The translations under genes and the position numbers were made by a program. DNA of 64,000 bases, taken from the NCBI GenBank assembly GCA_015259035.1, contig JABZHC010000002.1:1-64000 (forward strand), given 5' to 3'. How positions within the stretch are numbered: the stretch's first letter is position 1; every line of letters begins with the position of its first letter. Below are positions 43,251 to 53,118 of this stretch, piece after piece. Under the pieces are notes generated by a model. It was not told the origin of the DNA and made no database searches. It saw only the letters and a list, made by a program, of their open reading frames with translations. The DNA is from Atopobium sp. GTDB taxonomy: Bacteria; Actinomycetota; Coriobacteriia; Coriobacteriales; Atopobiaceae.

Positions 43251-45428
43251 ATGTGGAGACAGTTTGCTTTAGCCGTAGCAGTTGTACTGGTTCTTTGTTA
43301 TGTACCGGGATATCTTTTTTCTCGTGCTCTTGGCACTAAACGAATGACATCCCTTGTGGTAGCTCCGCTTATTTCGGTCTGCCTTATTGGCTTTTCTGGA
43401 ATTGCCATCTACCCTCTGGGTCTAAAAGGTGTAACGCCGCTTTTGGGAGGCGTTGGTCTTTTTATTCTGATTGCTGCTGGGCTTGCGTATCTTATTCAGA
43501 AAATCAGACCCATCCAGGAAAATCAATCTCATGCAAACCTTGGCGAGAAGGACTCTCTAAACGGAGTCTTTCTCTTAGTAACTGCTGGTATCTCTACTGC
43601 AATATTCTTTGTTATTTTCCACAAGGCAATTAGAAACCCCTCATGGTTCTTGCAGTCCGCTGATAATTATGCGCATCTTGCATACATTACAAGAAGTGTT
43701 CAATCGGGCATTTATTCCATGCTGCATGCTGCCTTTTATACAGGAGCAAGGCCAGAGTTTCAGACTCCCTTCTTTGATGAAGGCTTCTATCCAAATGCGC
43801 TTCATTCGGTAGCTGCTGTTGCTACGACCATAACCGGTCTTAATGAAGTACTGACAGAAAACGTTGTGTGGTTTGTCTCTGTGGCAGTTATATATCCAGT
43901 TGGTATTTGCGCACTGCTTCAAACAATAGGAAAGAAAAACCTCGTTGCCAGCGTTCTAACCTCATTTGTAGTTTTTGCACAGCTGGCATTTCCTCTTCGA
44001 ATGGTCACTGTTCATGCAGTATTTCCAAACGTAATGGGATTCTGCGCTGTTCCTAGTGCTGTTGTACTTTTCATCTTGATGCTCAATGGTGCTGTTTCGG
44101 ACAAAAATGATTCTGCTGCTGAACAGCTAAAGTCGGCTTCGTTTGTAAATCCAAGGCTCGTGCTTTTGTGTGTGATGGGTATTCTCGCCCTTGCTATGAT
44201 GCATCCAAGCGCAGATTTCTTCTGGGCTATCTGTGTTTTACCTTATGTGCTTTGCAGTTTTTTGCCACGACTTACTAACTTCCTTCAAGACAAATTCACG
44301 CTTTCAAAAACAAAAGGTATTGCGCTTTTAGCGGTTATGGAAGTTGTAACAGCTGGCCTTGCGGTTGGCATTTGGGTTTTCCTGCTTAATACAAGCTTCT
44401 TGGCTCCTACGGTCAATTTTGTGTGGGAGATTTATGTCAAACCGCTTGCAGCAGCTCAAACCGTATTGAACTTTGGCTTGCTCATGAACATGCCACAAAT
44501 TCTCTTTGCGGTTGCGTTCTGGATTGGATTTGTTAGCTGCATTTTGAACAAGAATTATCGCTGGCTCACTCTGGCGTTTCTCATGACTGCCGTCATTTAT
44601 GTGGCTAGTCTTTCTGATGTGCTTCCTATTAAGAGGTTTTTCTCGGGATTTTGGTATACCGATCCAGAAAGAACTGCCGCGATGGTAGCAATAGCAGCAG
44701 TCCCTGTTGCAATTATTGGCATGGAAACCGCCATTACGCTTTTGTTTGATCTGATTAAACACGGAATTAAGACAGTTAAAGAAGGCAACAAAGGCGAGAA
44801 AATCAACTCAGAGAATTCTGCTTGCACCATTTCTGCAAATGGAGATCAATCATCCTGTAAGCCCTGCATGTTTATTAAAAACTCCGGCATTCTCATGTGC
44901 ATTATTGCTGTGTTGTGGGGTTGTGCGCTCCTAAGTCCTTGGGATTTAGCAAGCCTGCCCAGAAGAGAACGCAGTGAGCTTCGTTATGGCATCATTTGGC
45001 TTAATGAGGTCTTTGAGCCTCGTGAGCATACAACTTATAAGGCAAGTGAGGATGAGTTTGTAAAAAAAGCTCTCCAGATTGTTGGTAATGACCTGGTAGT
45101 TAATAATCCTTACGATGGCTCGCTTGTTCTGAACTCACTTTATGGCATGAACATTTTCTACCGGGCAAAGGTAGAATCGGAAGAATTGCCACAAAGTGTA
45201 ATTATTCGTACAAAGCTTAATGAGGTAGCTACTAATCCAGAGGTTCAGCAGGCGGTCCGAGAAACTGGAGCAAGATATGTCCTGTTGCTCGACTTGGAAA
45301 ATCCAGCTTTGTTAGGAGATCAAAGCTATTTCTTCTCAGGCCTACAAATCACCGATAAAGATCCTGGATTTGAGGTTGTTCTTCGAGAAGGTCCTTACAG
45401 ACTATATAGAATTACGGCCGTTGAGTAG
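43251..45428 (+). CDS. large polytopic membrane protein (DUF6541-like)
   Basis: 725 residues with about 13 membrane helices and a C-terminal extracytoplasmic domain (about 570-725). The arrangement resembles DUF6541 and GT-C-type membrane glycosyltransferases; the acidic loop ARPEFQTPFFDEGFY could be part of an active site. It sits just before rmlA, so a role in surface-glycan polymer transfer is a reasonable inference. No confirmed substrate. Confidence 0.7.
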   Translation: MWRQFALAVAVVLVLCYVPGYLFSRALGTKRMTSLVVAPLISVCLIGFSGIAIYPLGLKGVTPLLGGVGLFILIAAGLAYLIQKIRPIQENQSHANLGEKDSLNGVFLLVTAGISTAIFFVIFHKAIRNPSWFLQSADNYAHLAYITRSVQSGIYSMLHAAFYTGARPEFQTPFFDEGFYPNALHSVAAVATTITGLNEVLTENVVWFVSVAVIYPVGICALLQTIGKKNLVASVLTSFVVFAQLAFPLRMVTVHAVFPNVMGFCAVPSAVVLFILMLNGAVSDKNDSAAEQLKSASFVNPRLVLLCVMGILALAMMHPSADFFWAICVLPYVLCSFLPRLTNFLQDKFTLSKTKGIALLAVMEVVTAGLAVGIWVFLLNTSFLAPTVNFVWEIYVKPLAAAQTVLNFGLLMNMPQILFAVAFWIGFVSCILNKNYRWLTLAFLMTAVIYVASLSDVLPIKRFFSGFWYTDPERTAAMVAIAAVPVAIIGMETAITLLFDLIKHGIKTVKEGNKGEKINSENSACTISANGDQSSCKPCMFIKNSGILMCIIAVLWGCALLSPWDLASLPRRERSELRYGIIWLNEVFEPREHTTYKASEDEFVKKALQIVGNDLVVNNPYDGSLVLNSLYGMNIFYRAKVESEELPQSVIIRTKLNEVATNPEVQQAVRETGARYVLLLDLENPALLGDQSYFFSGLQITDKDPGFEVVLREGPYRLYRITAVE

Positions 45429-45503
45429 GACTTTGGTAAGCTTACGTATGAGCGTTATTCTAAGTACCATTGCGCGAGAAACTCGATTGATGAGGAGTAG
45501 ATT

Positions 45504-46406
45504 GTGAAAGGCATTATTCTTGCAGGAGGTAGCGGTACCAGGCTTTATCCTCTGACAACCGTTACATCTAAACAACTCCTGCCTGTTTATGACAAGCCAA
45601 TGATTTACTATCCTCTGTCTACGCTTATGCTGGCGGGGATTAGAGACATTCTTGTTATCTCTACTCCTCGTGACCTTCCAAATTTTGAAAAGCTTTTGGG
45701 TGACGGATCTGATTTTGGCATCTCTATCAGCTATGCTGAACAGCCTTCTCCTGATGGATTGGCTCAGGCTTTTGTTATTGGTAAAGAGTTTATTGGTGAT
45801 GACGCTGCAGCTCTGATTCTTGGAGACAATATCTTCTTTGGAAACGGCCTTTCAGGTCTTGTCAGAAAGGCTGCTCAGCAGGCTCAGACTGCTGGTCGCG
45901 CTACCGTTTTTGGTTACCACGTGGATGATCCAGAGCGTTTTGGTGTTGTTGAGTTTGATAAGAATTACAACGCCATTTCAATTGAAGAGAAGCCAATCCA
46001 TCCAAAGTCTAACTATGCCGTAACTGGTCTCTATTTCTATGATCAGCGTGTTACTGAGCTGGTAAAGCAAGTTCAGCCAAGTGCTCGTGGTGAGTACGAG
46101 ATTACTGATCTTAACCGTCTGTATCTTGAGGATGGCACGCTTGATGTTGTCACACTTGGCCGCGGTTTTGCATGGCTTGATACGGGAACTATGGAGTCTC
46201 TCTTTGAGGCATCAACCTTTGTCCGTACCGTTGAAACAGCTCAGGGTCTGCCGGTAAGCGTTCCAGAAGAGATTGCTTTTGAGAATGGCTGGATTGATAG
46301 CTCAAAACTCATTGAATGTGCAGAACGCTACGGTAAATCTACGTATGGCGAGCACCTCAAGAGCGTTGCAGAAGGACGTATCCTTCCTTCTGGAAAGGGA
46401 GAGTAG
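45504..46406 (+). CDS. rmlA: glucose-1-phosphate thymidylyltransferase
   Basis: 300 residues. Makes dTDP-glucose from dTTP and glucose-1-P. N-terminal [11 protein letters not shown] nucleotide loop and IEEKP; normal length. The GTG start has GAGGAG 6 bases upstream. First of three contiguous rml genes (A-D-B). Confidence 0.96.
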   Translation: MKGIILAGGSGTRLYPLTTVTSKQLLPVYDKPMIYYPLSTLMLAGIRDILVISTPRDLPNFEKLLGDGSDFGISISYAEQPSPDGLAQAFVIGKEFIGDDAAALILGDNIFFGNGLSGLVRKAAQQAQTAGRATVFGYHVDDPERFGVVEFDKNYNAISIEEKPIHPKSNYAVTGLYFYDQRVTELVKQVQPSARGEYEITDLNRLYLEDGTLDVVTLGRGFAWLDTGTMESLFEASTFVRTVETAQGLPVSVPEEIAFENGWIDSSKLIECAERYGKSTYGEHLKSVAEGRILPSGKGE

Positions 46407-46407
46407 T

Positions 46408-47307
46408 ATGCACGTTCTTATTACCGGTGCGCATGGCCAGTTAGGCAACGAGCTCAAATGTCTTTTTGAGTCCGGTGTCTCTGAGATTGGCCCAATCCCA
46501 GAGGTTTTTGTTGAACTAGATGTTGATTATACCGACGCAGATGAGCTTGACATCACTAGCGCTGAGTCAGTTAATACATGGTTTGACCAGCATGAACGCT
46601 ATGACGTTGTTATTAACTGTGCTGCCGCAACAAATGTAGATGGTTGCGAGAGCAATTTTGAGATGGCGTTTGCAGTAAATGCGCTTGGCCCTATGAATCT
46701 TGCACGAGCTTGCAACTCTACACAAACAAAGCTTGTCCAGGTATCCACTGATTATGTCTTTAGCGGTAAGGAAAGCTCTCCTCGTACAGAGGAAGATGCT
46801 CCTTATCCTGTTTCTGCGTATGGTCGTTCAAAATTAGCGGGAGAAGGACTTGCACTTGCTGCAAATTCACAAACATTTGTGGTTAGAACGGCGTGGCTTT
46901 ATGGTTATGTTGGCAAGAACTTTGTGGCAACCATGCGCACCCTTGGTGCAAAGTATCCAGAGATTAGTGTTGTTGATGATCAAGTAGGTAATCCTACCAG
47001 CGCAAATGATTTGGCACACACAATCTTGTGCATTGCGGCTACTGAGAACTATGGCATCTATCACGCAACCAATGAGGGAACATGCTCATGGGCTGATTTT
47101 GCTGAGGCAATTATGGCTGGCAGCAACCTTGACTGTAAAGTTACCAGGGTAACTTCTGCTCAGTGGAAAGAGATGCACCCAGAAAGCGCTTCTCGCCCCG
47201 CATATTCATCTTTGGTAAATGGACATCTTGAGAGTACCATTGGAAATTGTATGAGGCCTTGGCAAGAGGCTCTTGCGACATATCTTTCGAAGGTAGAAAG
47301 AGGTTAG
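46408..47307 (+). CDS. rmlD: dTDP-4-dehydrorhamnose reductase
   Basis: 299 residues, last step to dTDP-L-rhamnose. Rossmann motif GAHGQLGNE and active-site YGRSKLAGE; STDYVFSG present. ATG at 46408, one base after the rmlA stop. An upstream frame inside rmlA is rejected. Confidence 0.95.
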   Translation: MHVLITGAHGQLGNELKCLFESGVSEIGPIPEVFVELDVDYTDADELDITSAESVNTWFDQHERYDVVINCAAATNVDGCESNFEMAFAVNALGPMNLARACNSTQTKLVQVSTDYVFSGKESSPRTEEDAPYPVSAYGRSKLAGEGLALAANSQTFVVRTAWLYGYVGKNFVATMRTLGAKYPEISVVDDQVGNPTSANDLAHTILCIAATENYGIYHATNEGTCSWADFAEAIMAGSNLDCKVTRVTSAQWKEMHPESASRPAYSSLVNGHLESTIGNCMRPWQEALATYLSKVERG

Positions 47308-47308
47308 T

Positions 47309-48376
47309 GTGAAGACCTATTTAGTAACTGGTGGAGCTGGATTTATTGGTTCAAACTTCATCCACTACATGCTTAGAAGAAATCAGGACATTCATATTTT
47401 GAACGTGGACGCCCTGACCTATGCTGGCAACCTTGAGAATCTTTCGGAATATGATCAAGACCCTTGTTACACCTTTGCTCACGTAGACATTAGGGATAAA
47501 GAGGCACTCACACAGCTGTTTGAGACCTATCATCCCGATTACGTTGTTAACTTTGCAGCAGAGAGCCACGTAGATCGCTCTATTGAAGATCCGGGTGCCT
47601 TTGCTGACACTAACGTTATGGGTACTGTTGCGCTCCTGAGTGTTGCAGAATCTTTCTGGAATGATGGTCAGGGTTCCTACGGAGACCACAGATACCTGCA
47701 GGTTTCTACTGATGAGGTCTATGGCTCATTGCCACTTGATGATTCAGAGGCATTTTTCCGTGAGACCACACCTTTGAGTCCACACAGCCCTTACTCTGCA
47801 TCCAAGGCTTCTGCTGATATGTTTGTAAAAGCCTGGCATGATACGTACGGATTTCCTGCGGTAATCACGCGTTGCTCCAACAACTATGGACCATATCAGT
47901 TCCCTGAGAAGCTCATTCCTCTGATGATTGAGAATTGCCTGGAGCACAAGGCACTTCCAGTTTATGGTGACGGACTGAATGTTCGTGACTGGCTCTACGT
48001 TGATGACCACTGCAAGGCAATTGCTATGGTCTTAGAGGGTGGCCGACTGGGCGAGGTTTATAACGTTGGCGGTCATAACGAGCGCAATAACCTCTACATT
48101 GTTAAGCGCATCATTAGTGAAGTTGCAAGAATCACTGGTGATACTCAGATTACTGAGGATTTGATTTCTTACGTTACTGATCGTAAGGGTCATGACCGCC
48201 GTTACGGTATTGCACCAGATAAGATTAAAGAAGAGCTTGGCTGGTATCCAGAGACTCCATTTGAAGAGGGAATTGTTACCACTATTAGCTGGTATCTGGA
48301 GAACCGCAAGTGGGTTAAGAATGTAGTTTCTGGTGACTATCAGGACTACTACAAGAAAATGTACGAAGGTCGATAA
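47309..48376 (+). CDS. rmlB: dTDP-glucose 4,6-dehydratase
   Basis: 355 residues, second step of the pathway. GGAGFIGSNF NAD loop, STDEVYGS and the catalytic SPYSASKASAD (YxxxK). GTG start one base after rmlD. Its stop overlaps the licD start (TAATG). Confidence 0.97.
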   Translation: MKTYLVTGGAGFIGSNFIHYMLRRNQDIHILNVDALTYAGNLENLSEYDQDPCYTFAHVDIRDKEALTQLFETYHPDYVVNFAAESHVDRSIEDPGAFADTNVMGTVALLSVAESFWNDGQGSYGDHRYLQVSTDEVYGSLPLDDSEAFFRETTPLSPHSPYSASKASADMFVKAWHDTYGFPAVITRCSNNYGPYQFPEKLIPLMIENCLEHKALPVYGDGLNVRDWLYVDDHCKAIAMVLEGGRLGEVYNVGGHNERNNLYIVKRIISEVARITGDTQITEDLISYVTDRKGHDRRYGIAPDKIKEELGWYPETPFEEGIVTTISWYLENRKWVKNVVSGDYQDYYKKMYEGR

Positions 48377-49221
48377 TGCGCACATACGATACAGAGACGC
48401 TCAAACATCTTCAGCAAGTTGAGCTGATGATTTTAAAGGACTTCGTTGATACCTGTGAGGCCAATAACATCCGTTATTTTGGCTTTGGAGGCACTGCCAT
48501 TGGCGCTCTTCGTCACAAGGGATTTATTCCTTGGGATGATGATATCGATGTCTGCCTTCCTGCAGAAGACTTCAACAAGCTTCTGGACATTTATGACAAA
48601 GAGTGGTCAGAAAAGTATTCAATCATGAATACCGAGAGGGACATCAACTATCCATTCCCAACCACTCGCATTATGCTTAAAGGTACGCAGTTCTGCGAAG
48701 AGGCGCTTGCTCCACTTCCACTTGATCTTGGTATTTTCCTGGATGTCTACTGCTTTGATAACGTTTCAGATGACGAGAAAGAATACCAGAAGCAGGCATT
48801 TGACGCGTGGTTCTGGTCACATATGCGCATTTTAGTTGACGTCCCTCGTCCTGTTATTTTGGCCGACGGCATCAAGGGAAAGCTCTTAAAAGCAGCGGTT
48901 ACTATGGGTAGAGGAGTTTGCAAACTGCTGCACCTCTCTACTCAGAAAATGTATGAGCGTGAGCAGGAAGCCCGCAACCGCTTTGCTCACGTTAAGACAA
49001 AAAGAATTGCTTACCTGCACGATACGGATAGGTTTGTAAATACCTATCCAGTTGATGAGGTTTTTCCTGTCGATAAGCTTGATTTTGATGGAATTCAAGT
49101 AGCGTTCCCTAATCAAAATGATAAATTCCTTAGGATGCTTTACGGTGATTACATGCAAATGCCACCAGTTGAGAAGCGTAAAAACCACTATCCAGCGCGT
49201 TTGGATTTTGGTCCTTACTAG
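48376..49221 (+). CDS. licD: LicD family phosphotransferase (first copy)
   Basis: 281 residues. LicD proteins transfer phosphocholine (or related groups) from CDP-choline to a glycan. Hallmark HKGFIPWDDDIDVCLP with the DDDID metal motif, preceded by FGFGGTAIGA. A C-terminal region near RKNHYPARLDFG is shared with the second copy at 53 kb. Cotranscribed with rmlB. Confidence 0.93.
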   Translation: MRTYDTETLKHLQQVELMILKDFVDTCEANNIRYFGFGGTAIGALRHKGFIPWDDDIDVCLPAEDFNKLLDIYDKEWSEKYSIMNTERDINYPFPTTRIMLKGTQFCEEALAPLPLDLGIFLDVYCFDNVSDDEKEYQKQAFDAWFWSHMRILVDVPRPVILADGIKGKLLKAAVTMGRGVCKLLHLSTQKMYEREQEARNRFAHVKTKRIAYLHDTDRFVNTYPVDEVFPVDKLDFDGIQVAFPNQNDKFLRMLYGDYMQMPPVEKRKNHYPARLDFGPY

Positions 49222-49254
49222 GGTCTTCTCGCCTGTAAGCAATACATAAAAGGT

Positions 49255-49281
49255 AAAACGGCATCTCAGGTGCCGTTTTTT
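49255..49281 (+). terminator. terminator after first licD
   Basis: A 9-bp stem AAAACGGCA/TGCCGTTTT with a 7-base loop and T6, 34 bp after the stop. Confidence 0.9.
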
Positions 49282-49320
49282 GTTAGATTGGCAGTCTTTG
49301 ACAATCCTCTGAAGTTATTA

Positions 49321-49357
49321 TGTTCAAAATGTGTTCATACTTGTATAAATTTGAACA
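49321..49357 (+). promoter_or_regulatory. operator-like repeats and promoter of licCA
   Basis: TGTTCA at 49321 and 49332 (11 bp apart, one helical turn) and the inverted TGAACA at 49352. TATAAA at 49344 lies between and could be the -10, with TGTTCA at 49321 in the -35 place (17-bp spacing). A repressor binding here would block transcription. Confidence 0.5.
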
Positions 49358-49367
49358 TAGGAGTATT

Positions 49368-49409
49368 ATGACTGAAGTAAATTGGTATGGAAGTTTATTT
49401 CGCAGTTAA
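49368..49409 (+). CDS. possible 13-residue leader peptide
   Basis: A 13-codon frame (ATG to TAA) with AGGAG four bases upstream, starting 64 bp before the licCA start, in a different frame. It could couple or tune licCA translation, or the RBS could be a decoy. Unproven. Confidence 0.3.
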   Translation: MTEVNWYGSLFRS

Positions 49410-49431
49410 TTGGTCTTCATTTGGAGGAACC

Positions 49432-51222
49432 GTGGCACTAACAAATAACGTGTTTTCTGTATTAAAAACCATTGCTCTTTCTGACGAGAAGCTCAATCAG
49501 AGACAGCTTGCAGAAGAGACTGAGCTTTCTTTGGGATCAGTTAATTCAGCAGTAAAAACGCTTGAGGACCAGGGTCTTATTGAAGAGGGACTCATCACAC
49601 CAAAGGGTCTTGAAGCTCTGAAACCTTATGAGGTTAAGAATGCCATTATTATGGCAGCTGGTCTGTCTTCTCGCTTTGCACCTATTTCATATGAGAAGCC
49701 AAAGGGTGTCCTGAAGGTTCGTGGAGAAGTTCTGATCGAACGTCAGATTCATCAGTTGCTTGAAGCTGGTATTACTGACATCACCGTTGTTGTGGGTTAT
49801 AAGAAGGAGTACTTCTTCTATCTGGAGGAGAAGTATGGCGTCAAGATTGTTGTTAACCCAGATTATGCAACAAGAAATAACAACTCTACGCTTTGGTATG
49901 TAAAAGACCAGCTTGATAATACGTATATCTGCTCGTCAGATGACTACTTTACTCAGAACCCATTTGAGCACTATGTCTATGAGGCTTATTACTCAGCAAC
50001 CTATGTGGCAGGAGAAACTGACGAGTGGTGTCTTAAAGAGGGCCGCGGGGGACGTATTACCGGCGTAGAAATTGGTGGCTCTAACTCTTGGATTATGCTC
50101 GGCCACGTCTATTTTGATAGGCAATTCTCAAAGAAGTTTGTAGATATTCTTGATGCTGTCTACGACAAGCCAGAAACCGCTGATATGCTCTGGGAAGAGA
50201 TTTACGTCCGTCATATCAAAGAGCTTTCTATGACCATTAGAAAGTATCCTGACGGCGTTATTTACGAGTTTGATTCCCTTGATGAGCTTCGTCAGTTTGA
50301 CCCAGCATTTATTGAGAACATCGACTCAGAGATTTTTGACAACATTGTCTCGGTGCTTCATTGCCAGAAGAAGGATATCCACGGTTTCTATCCTCTAAAA
50401 CAGGGACTTACCAATCTGTCTGCTCACTTTATTGTGGGATATGGTGATGATGCTCAGGAGTATGTCTATAGACATCCTGGCGTTGGTACCGAGAAACTTG
50501 TTGATCGTGCAGCTGAAGAGGCTGGTCTTCGACTTGCTCGTGAGCTTGGCCTAGACAGTACCTTTATTTACGAGGACCAAAAAGAGGGTTGGAAGATTTC
50601 CAAGTTTGTGAAAAACGCTCAGAATCTTGATCCTCATAACCCTGAGCAGCTCAAGCGTGCAATGGAGATGGGTAATAAACTGCATCATAGCGGCGCGTCA
50701 CTTGATCGTTCTTTTGACTTTGTCAATGAGGGCCTTAATTACGAGAAACTCCTGCTTGAAGAAGGTCCTATTGAGATTCCTGGCTACTATGAGCTTCGCG
50801 AGAAGGTCCTGCGTTTGAAGAAGTATGCTGACGCTGATCAGTATCCAGTTGTTATTTCTCACAATGATTTCTTCTATCTGAATTTCTTGATTGACGAGTC
50901 AGACACCTACAGCCTTATTGACTGGGAATATGCGGGAATGTCAGATGAGGCTAATGACTTTGGAACCTTTACGGTTTGCTGTGAGCTTACTGATGATGAG
51001 GCTAATGCTGCTATTGATTACTACTTTGGAAAAGAGGCAACGTTTGAGCAGCGCAGACACTTCTGGAGCTATGTAGTCTTTGCTGGTTGGTGCTGGTATC
51101 TCTGGTCTCTGGTTAAGGAAGCAGAGGGCGAGAACGTAGGCGAGTGGTTCTTCATTTACTATCGCTACGCTGCAAACAATATTGATCGTGTTCTTTCTTG
51201 GTACGAAGACGCTCAGAACTAA
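49432..51222 (+). CDS. licC: winged helix-LicC-LicA fusion (phosphocholine activation)
   Basis: 596 residues from GTG at 49432 (GGAGG four bases upstream). Domain 1 (about 1-65): MarR-like winged helix (LNQRQLAEETELSLGSVNSAV). Domain 2 (about 68-290): nucleotidyltransferase with AAGLSSRFAPISYEKPK (LicC, CTP:phosphocholine cytidylyltransferase). Domain 3 (about 300-590): choline kinase (LicA) with SHNDFFYLNFL and IDWEYAGMSDEANDFG. It should convert choline to CDP-choline in two steps on one polypeptide, with the helix perhaps regulating its own operon. A transporter gene follows 18 bp downstream. Confidence 0.85.
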   Translation: MALTNNVFSVLKTIALSDEKLNQRQLAEETELSLGSVNSAVKTLEDQGLIEEGLITPKGLEALKPYEVKNAIIMAAGLSSRFAPISYEKPKGVLKVRGEVLIERQIHQLLEAGITDITVVVGYKKEYFFYLEEKYGVKIVVNPDYATRNNNSTLWYVKDQLDNTYICSSDDYFTQNPFEHYVYEAYYSATYVAGETDEWCLKEGRGGRITGVEIGGSNSWIMLGHVYFDRQFSKKFVDILDAVYDKPETADMLWEEIYVRHIKELSMTIRKYPDGVIYEFDSLDELRQFDPAFIENIDSEIFDNIVSVLHCQKKDIHGFYPLKQGLTNLSAHFIVGYGDDAQEYVYRHPGVGTEKLVDRAAEEAGLRLARELGLDSTFIYEDQKEGWKISKFVKNAQNLDPHNPEQLKRAMEMGNKLHHSGASLDRSFDFVNEGLNYEKLLLEEGPIEIPGYYELREKVLRLKKYADADQYPVVISHNDFFYLNFLIDESDTYSLIDWEYAGMSDEANDFGTFTVCCELTDDEANAAIDYYFGKEATFEQRRHFWSYVVFAGWCWYLWSLVKEAEGENVGEWFFIYYRYAANNIDRVLSWYEDAQN

Positions 51223-51240
51223 GGGCAAAAGGGGAAAATT

Positions 51241-52188
51241 ATGTATTACGGTCTTTTAAGCGGTATTCTTTGGGCGGTTGATACCGTTATTCTTGGTGTT
51301 GCTCTTGGTATGAGTCCTTATGTTGATTCAGCTCAGGCGTCATTTGCCAGCGCATTCATGCACGATTTCTTTGCTGCTGCAGTTCTTTTAGTCATGATGG
51401 CTCAGAAGGGAAGACTTAAAGACACCCTTGAGGCAGCAAAAACAAAGAGTGGTCGTGTAGTCATGCTTGGCGCACTCCTGGGTGGACCAATTGGTATGAG
51501 TGGTTACTTAGCTGCTATTAATACCATTGGACCTGGTTACACCGCTGCTATTTCAGCTTTCTATCCTGCAGTTGGTTCGGTTTTAGCATGGCTTTTGCTC
51601 AAAGAAAAGATGAACTTAAAGCAGGTTATTGCCCTTATCGTTGCTCTTGTTGGCGTCATGGTTATTGGTCTCTCAACGGCAGCAGGCGAGGGTAACGGAA
51701 ACGTTCTTGTGGGTATCTTGGGCGTTGCTGCTTGTGTCTTTGGCTGGGGTTCTGAGGCGGTTATTTTGGCTTGGGGCATGCAAGACGATGCTGTTGATAA
51801 TGAGACTGCTCTTCAGATTAGGGAAACCACCTCTGCATTTGCATACGGTCTTCTCATCTTGCCATTGGCTGGTTCCGTTGATTTTGCTGCACAGGTTGCT
51901 CTGACTCCTGCTAATGGCGTTGTCTTTATTGCTGCTCTTGCAGGTACCGCCTCATATCTCTTCTACTACAAGGCAATTGACGCCATCGGTGCTTCTCGCG
52001 GTATGGCACTGAACATTTCTTACTCTGCGTGGTCGGTCATTTTTGCAGCTCTTGCAGGTATTATCCTGCCAACAATTATGCCTGAAGCAATTCCATCTCC
52101 ACTGGTTGTAATTTGCTGCATTGTCATTATTGTAGGAACGGTTCTTTCTGCAACTCCAGACTGGAGTGAGCTCTTTAGTAAAGAGTAG
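51241..52188 (+). CDS. licB: LicB-like choline permease (EamA family)
   Basis: 315 residues with about 10 hydrophobic helices in two EamA repeats (GPGYTAAISAFYPAVGSV, and ASYLFYYKAIDAIG). Adjacent to the licCA gene, so assigned as a choline importer by context. RBS AAGGGGAAA. Confidence 0.82.
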   Translation: MYYGLLSGILWAVDTVILGVALGMSPYVDSAQASFASAFMHDFFAAAVLLVMMAQKGRLKDTLEAAKTKSGRVVMLGALLGGPIGMSGYLAAINTIGPGYTAAISAFYPAVGSVLAWLLLKEKMNLKQVIALIVALVGVMVIGLSTAAGEGNGNVLVGILGVAACVFGWGSEAVILAWGMQDDAVDNETALQIRETTSAFAYGLLILPLAGSVDFAAQVALTPANGVVFIAALAGTASYLFYYKAIDAIGASRGMALNISYSAWSVIFAALAGIILPTIMPEAIPSPLVVICCIVIIVGTVLSATPDWSELFSKE

Positions 52189-52214
52189 GTTAGCTTTATT
52201 CAAACAAACTAAAA

Positions 52215-52244
52215 ACCCGCAGCTGTTGAGCTGCGGGTCTTTTT
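52215..52244. terminator. terminator after licB
   Basis: A 10-bp perfect stem ACCCGCAGCT/AGCTGCGGGT with a 4-base loop, then CTTTTTG; A-rich on the other side, so also usable by the converging gene. Confidence 0.92.
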
Positions 52245-52263
52245 GTGTAGAGAACAAATGGAG

Positions 52264-53067
52264 TTAGCCGTTACTTTTTTGTCCGCTCTTATAAGCCATG
52301 TTGATGAGCTTGGCCACAGGAGCTGGCCAGAACTTCTTGAGCATCTCTAGGTCCTCCTGTTCACGACGGTTGTCGTGAATAAGGTGGCTGGTTTCAGAAT
52401 CTTCGTGGATGCGGTGAAGCATCAGTACACGGGTGTCGTACAAGAAATCACCTTCACGCTTGCTGATTGCTTCCCATGCTTCCCAATCCAGGTTAGAGCC
52501 AAATCCAGCCTTGAAAACAGGCACTTCAAGGTTGGGGAGAACCAGCGTGGTGCTTGGACAGCAAATAGCACAGCCCAGCTCAAGCGCACGACGTTTAGCC
52601 CATGCTTTACCTGCATTTTCTGGCTTGGAGAGCGAGTACAAAAGACGACGCTTTACCTTAAGCAAGCGATTTTCAAGAACTTCTTCACCGTCGCGCAGCT
52701 CTCCGTAATTGGTGAAGTAAATTAGTGGGCGAGAAGAGCTGTTCACGCGTTCAAGCATGTACTCTGCATAGTTTGGTTTGTAGAGATCATCTTGGTGAGC
52801 GATGGTTACTAACGGAGTCGTACAAACGCTCACGGCAAAGTTCCAGTCGCCAGCAATGCCTCCCGGACCGGGATTAACATGCATGGGAATGTTGTACTTC
52901 TCGCAAAGAGACTGAATCAGTTCATTTGGTGTTGAAGTAGCCAAAAGAATATTCGTAGACAGTGTTTGCTCTTTGAGCGAGAGAATGCACTCTTCTAGAT
53001 AGGGGCTCTCGCCATAAGCACAGACAGCAAACGTGTGATCCTGAGGTGTATACATTGCTACATCCAA
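52264..53067 (-). CDS. glycosyltransferase family 2
   Basis: 267 residues, GT-A fold. N-terminal FAVCAYGESPYLEECI, nucleotide-sugar segment AHQDDLY in place of a DxD and a C-terminal HRIHEDSET. No membrane helix. ATG at 53055 is an alternative start. It converges on the lic operon and probably adds a sugar to the same surface glycan. Confidence 0.8.
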   Translation of the reverse strand: MDVAMYTPQDHTFAVCAYGESPYLEECILSLKEQTLSTNILLATSTPNELIQSLCEKYNIPMHVNPGPGGIAGDWNFAVSVCTTPLVTIAHQDDLYKPNYAEYMLERVNSSSRPLIYFTNYGELRDGEEVLENRLLKVKRRLLYSLSKPENAGKAWAKRRALELGCAICCPSTTLVLPNLEVPVFKAGFGSNLDWEAWEAISKREGDFLYDTRVLMLHRIHEDSETSHLIHDNRREQEDLEMLKKFWPAPVAKLINMAYKSGQKSNG

Positions 53068-53118
53068 TCGATTAGCTCCGATGTCTAGTATTATAAGAAT
53101 GTTATCGGACGATGGCGA

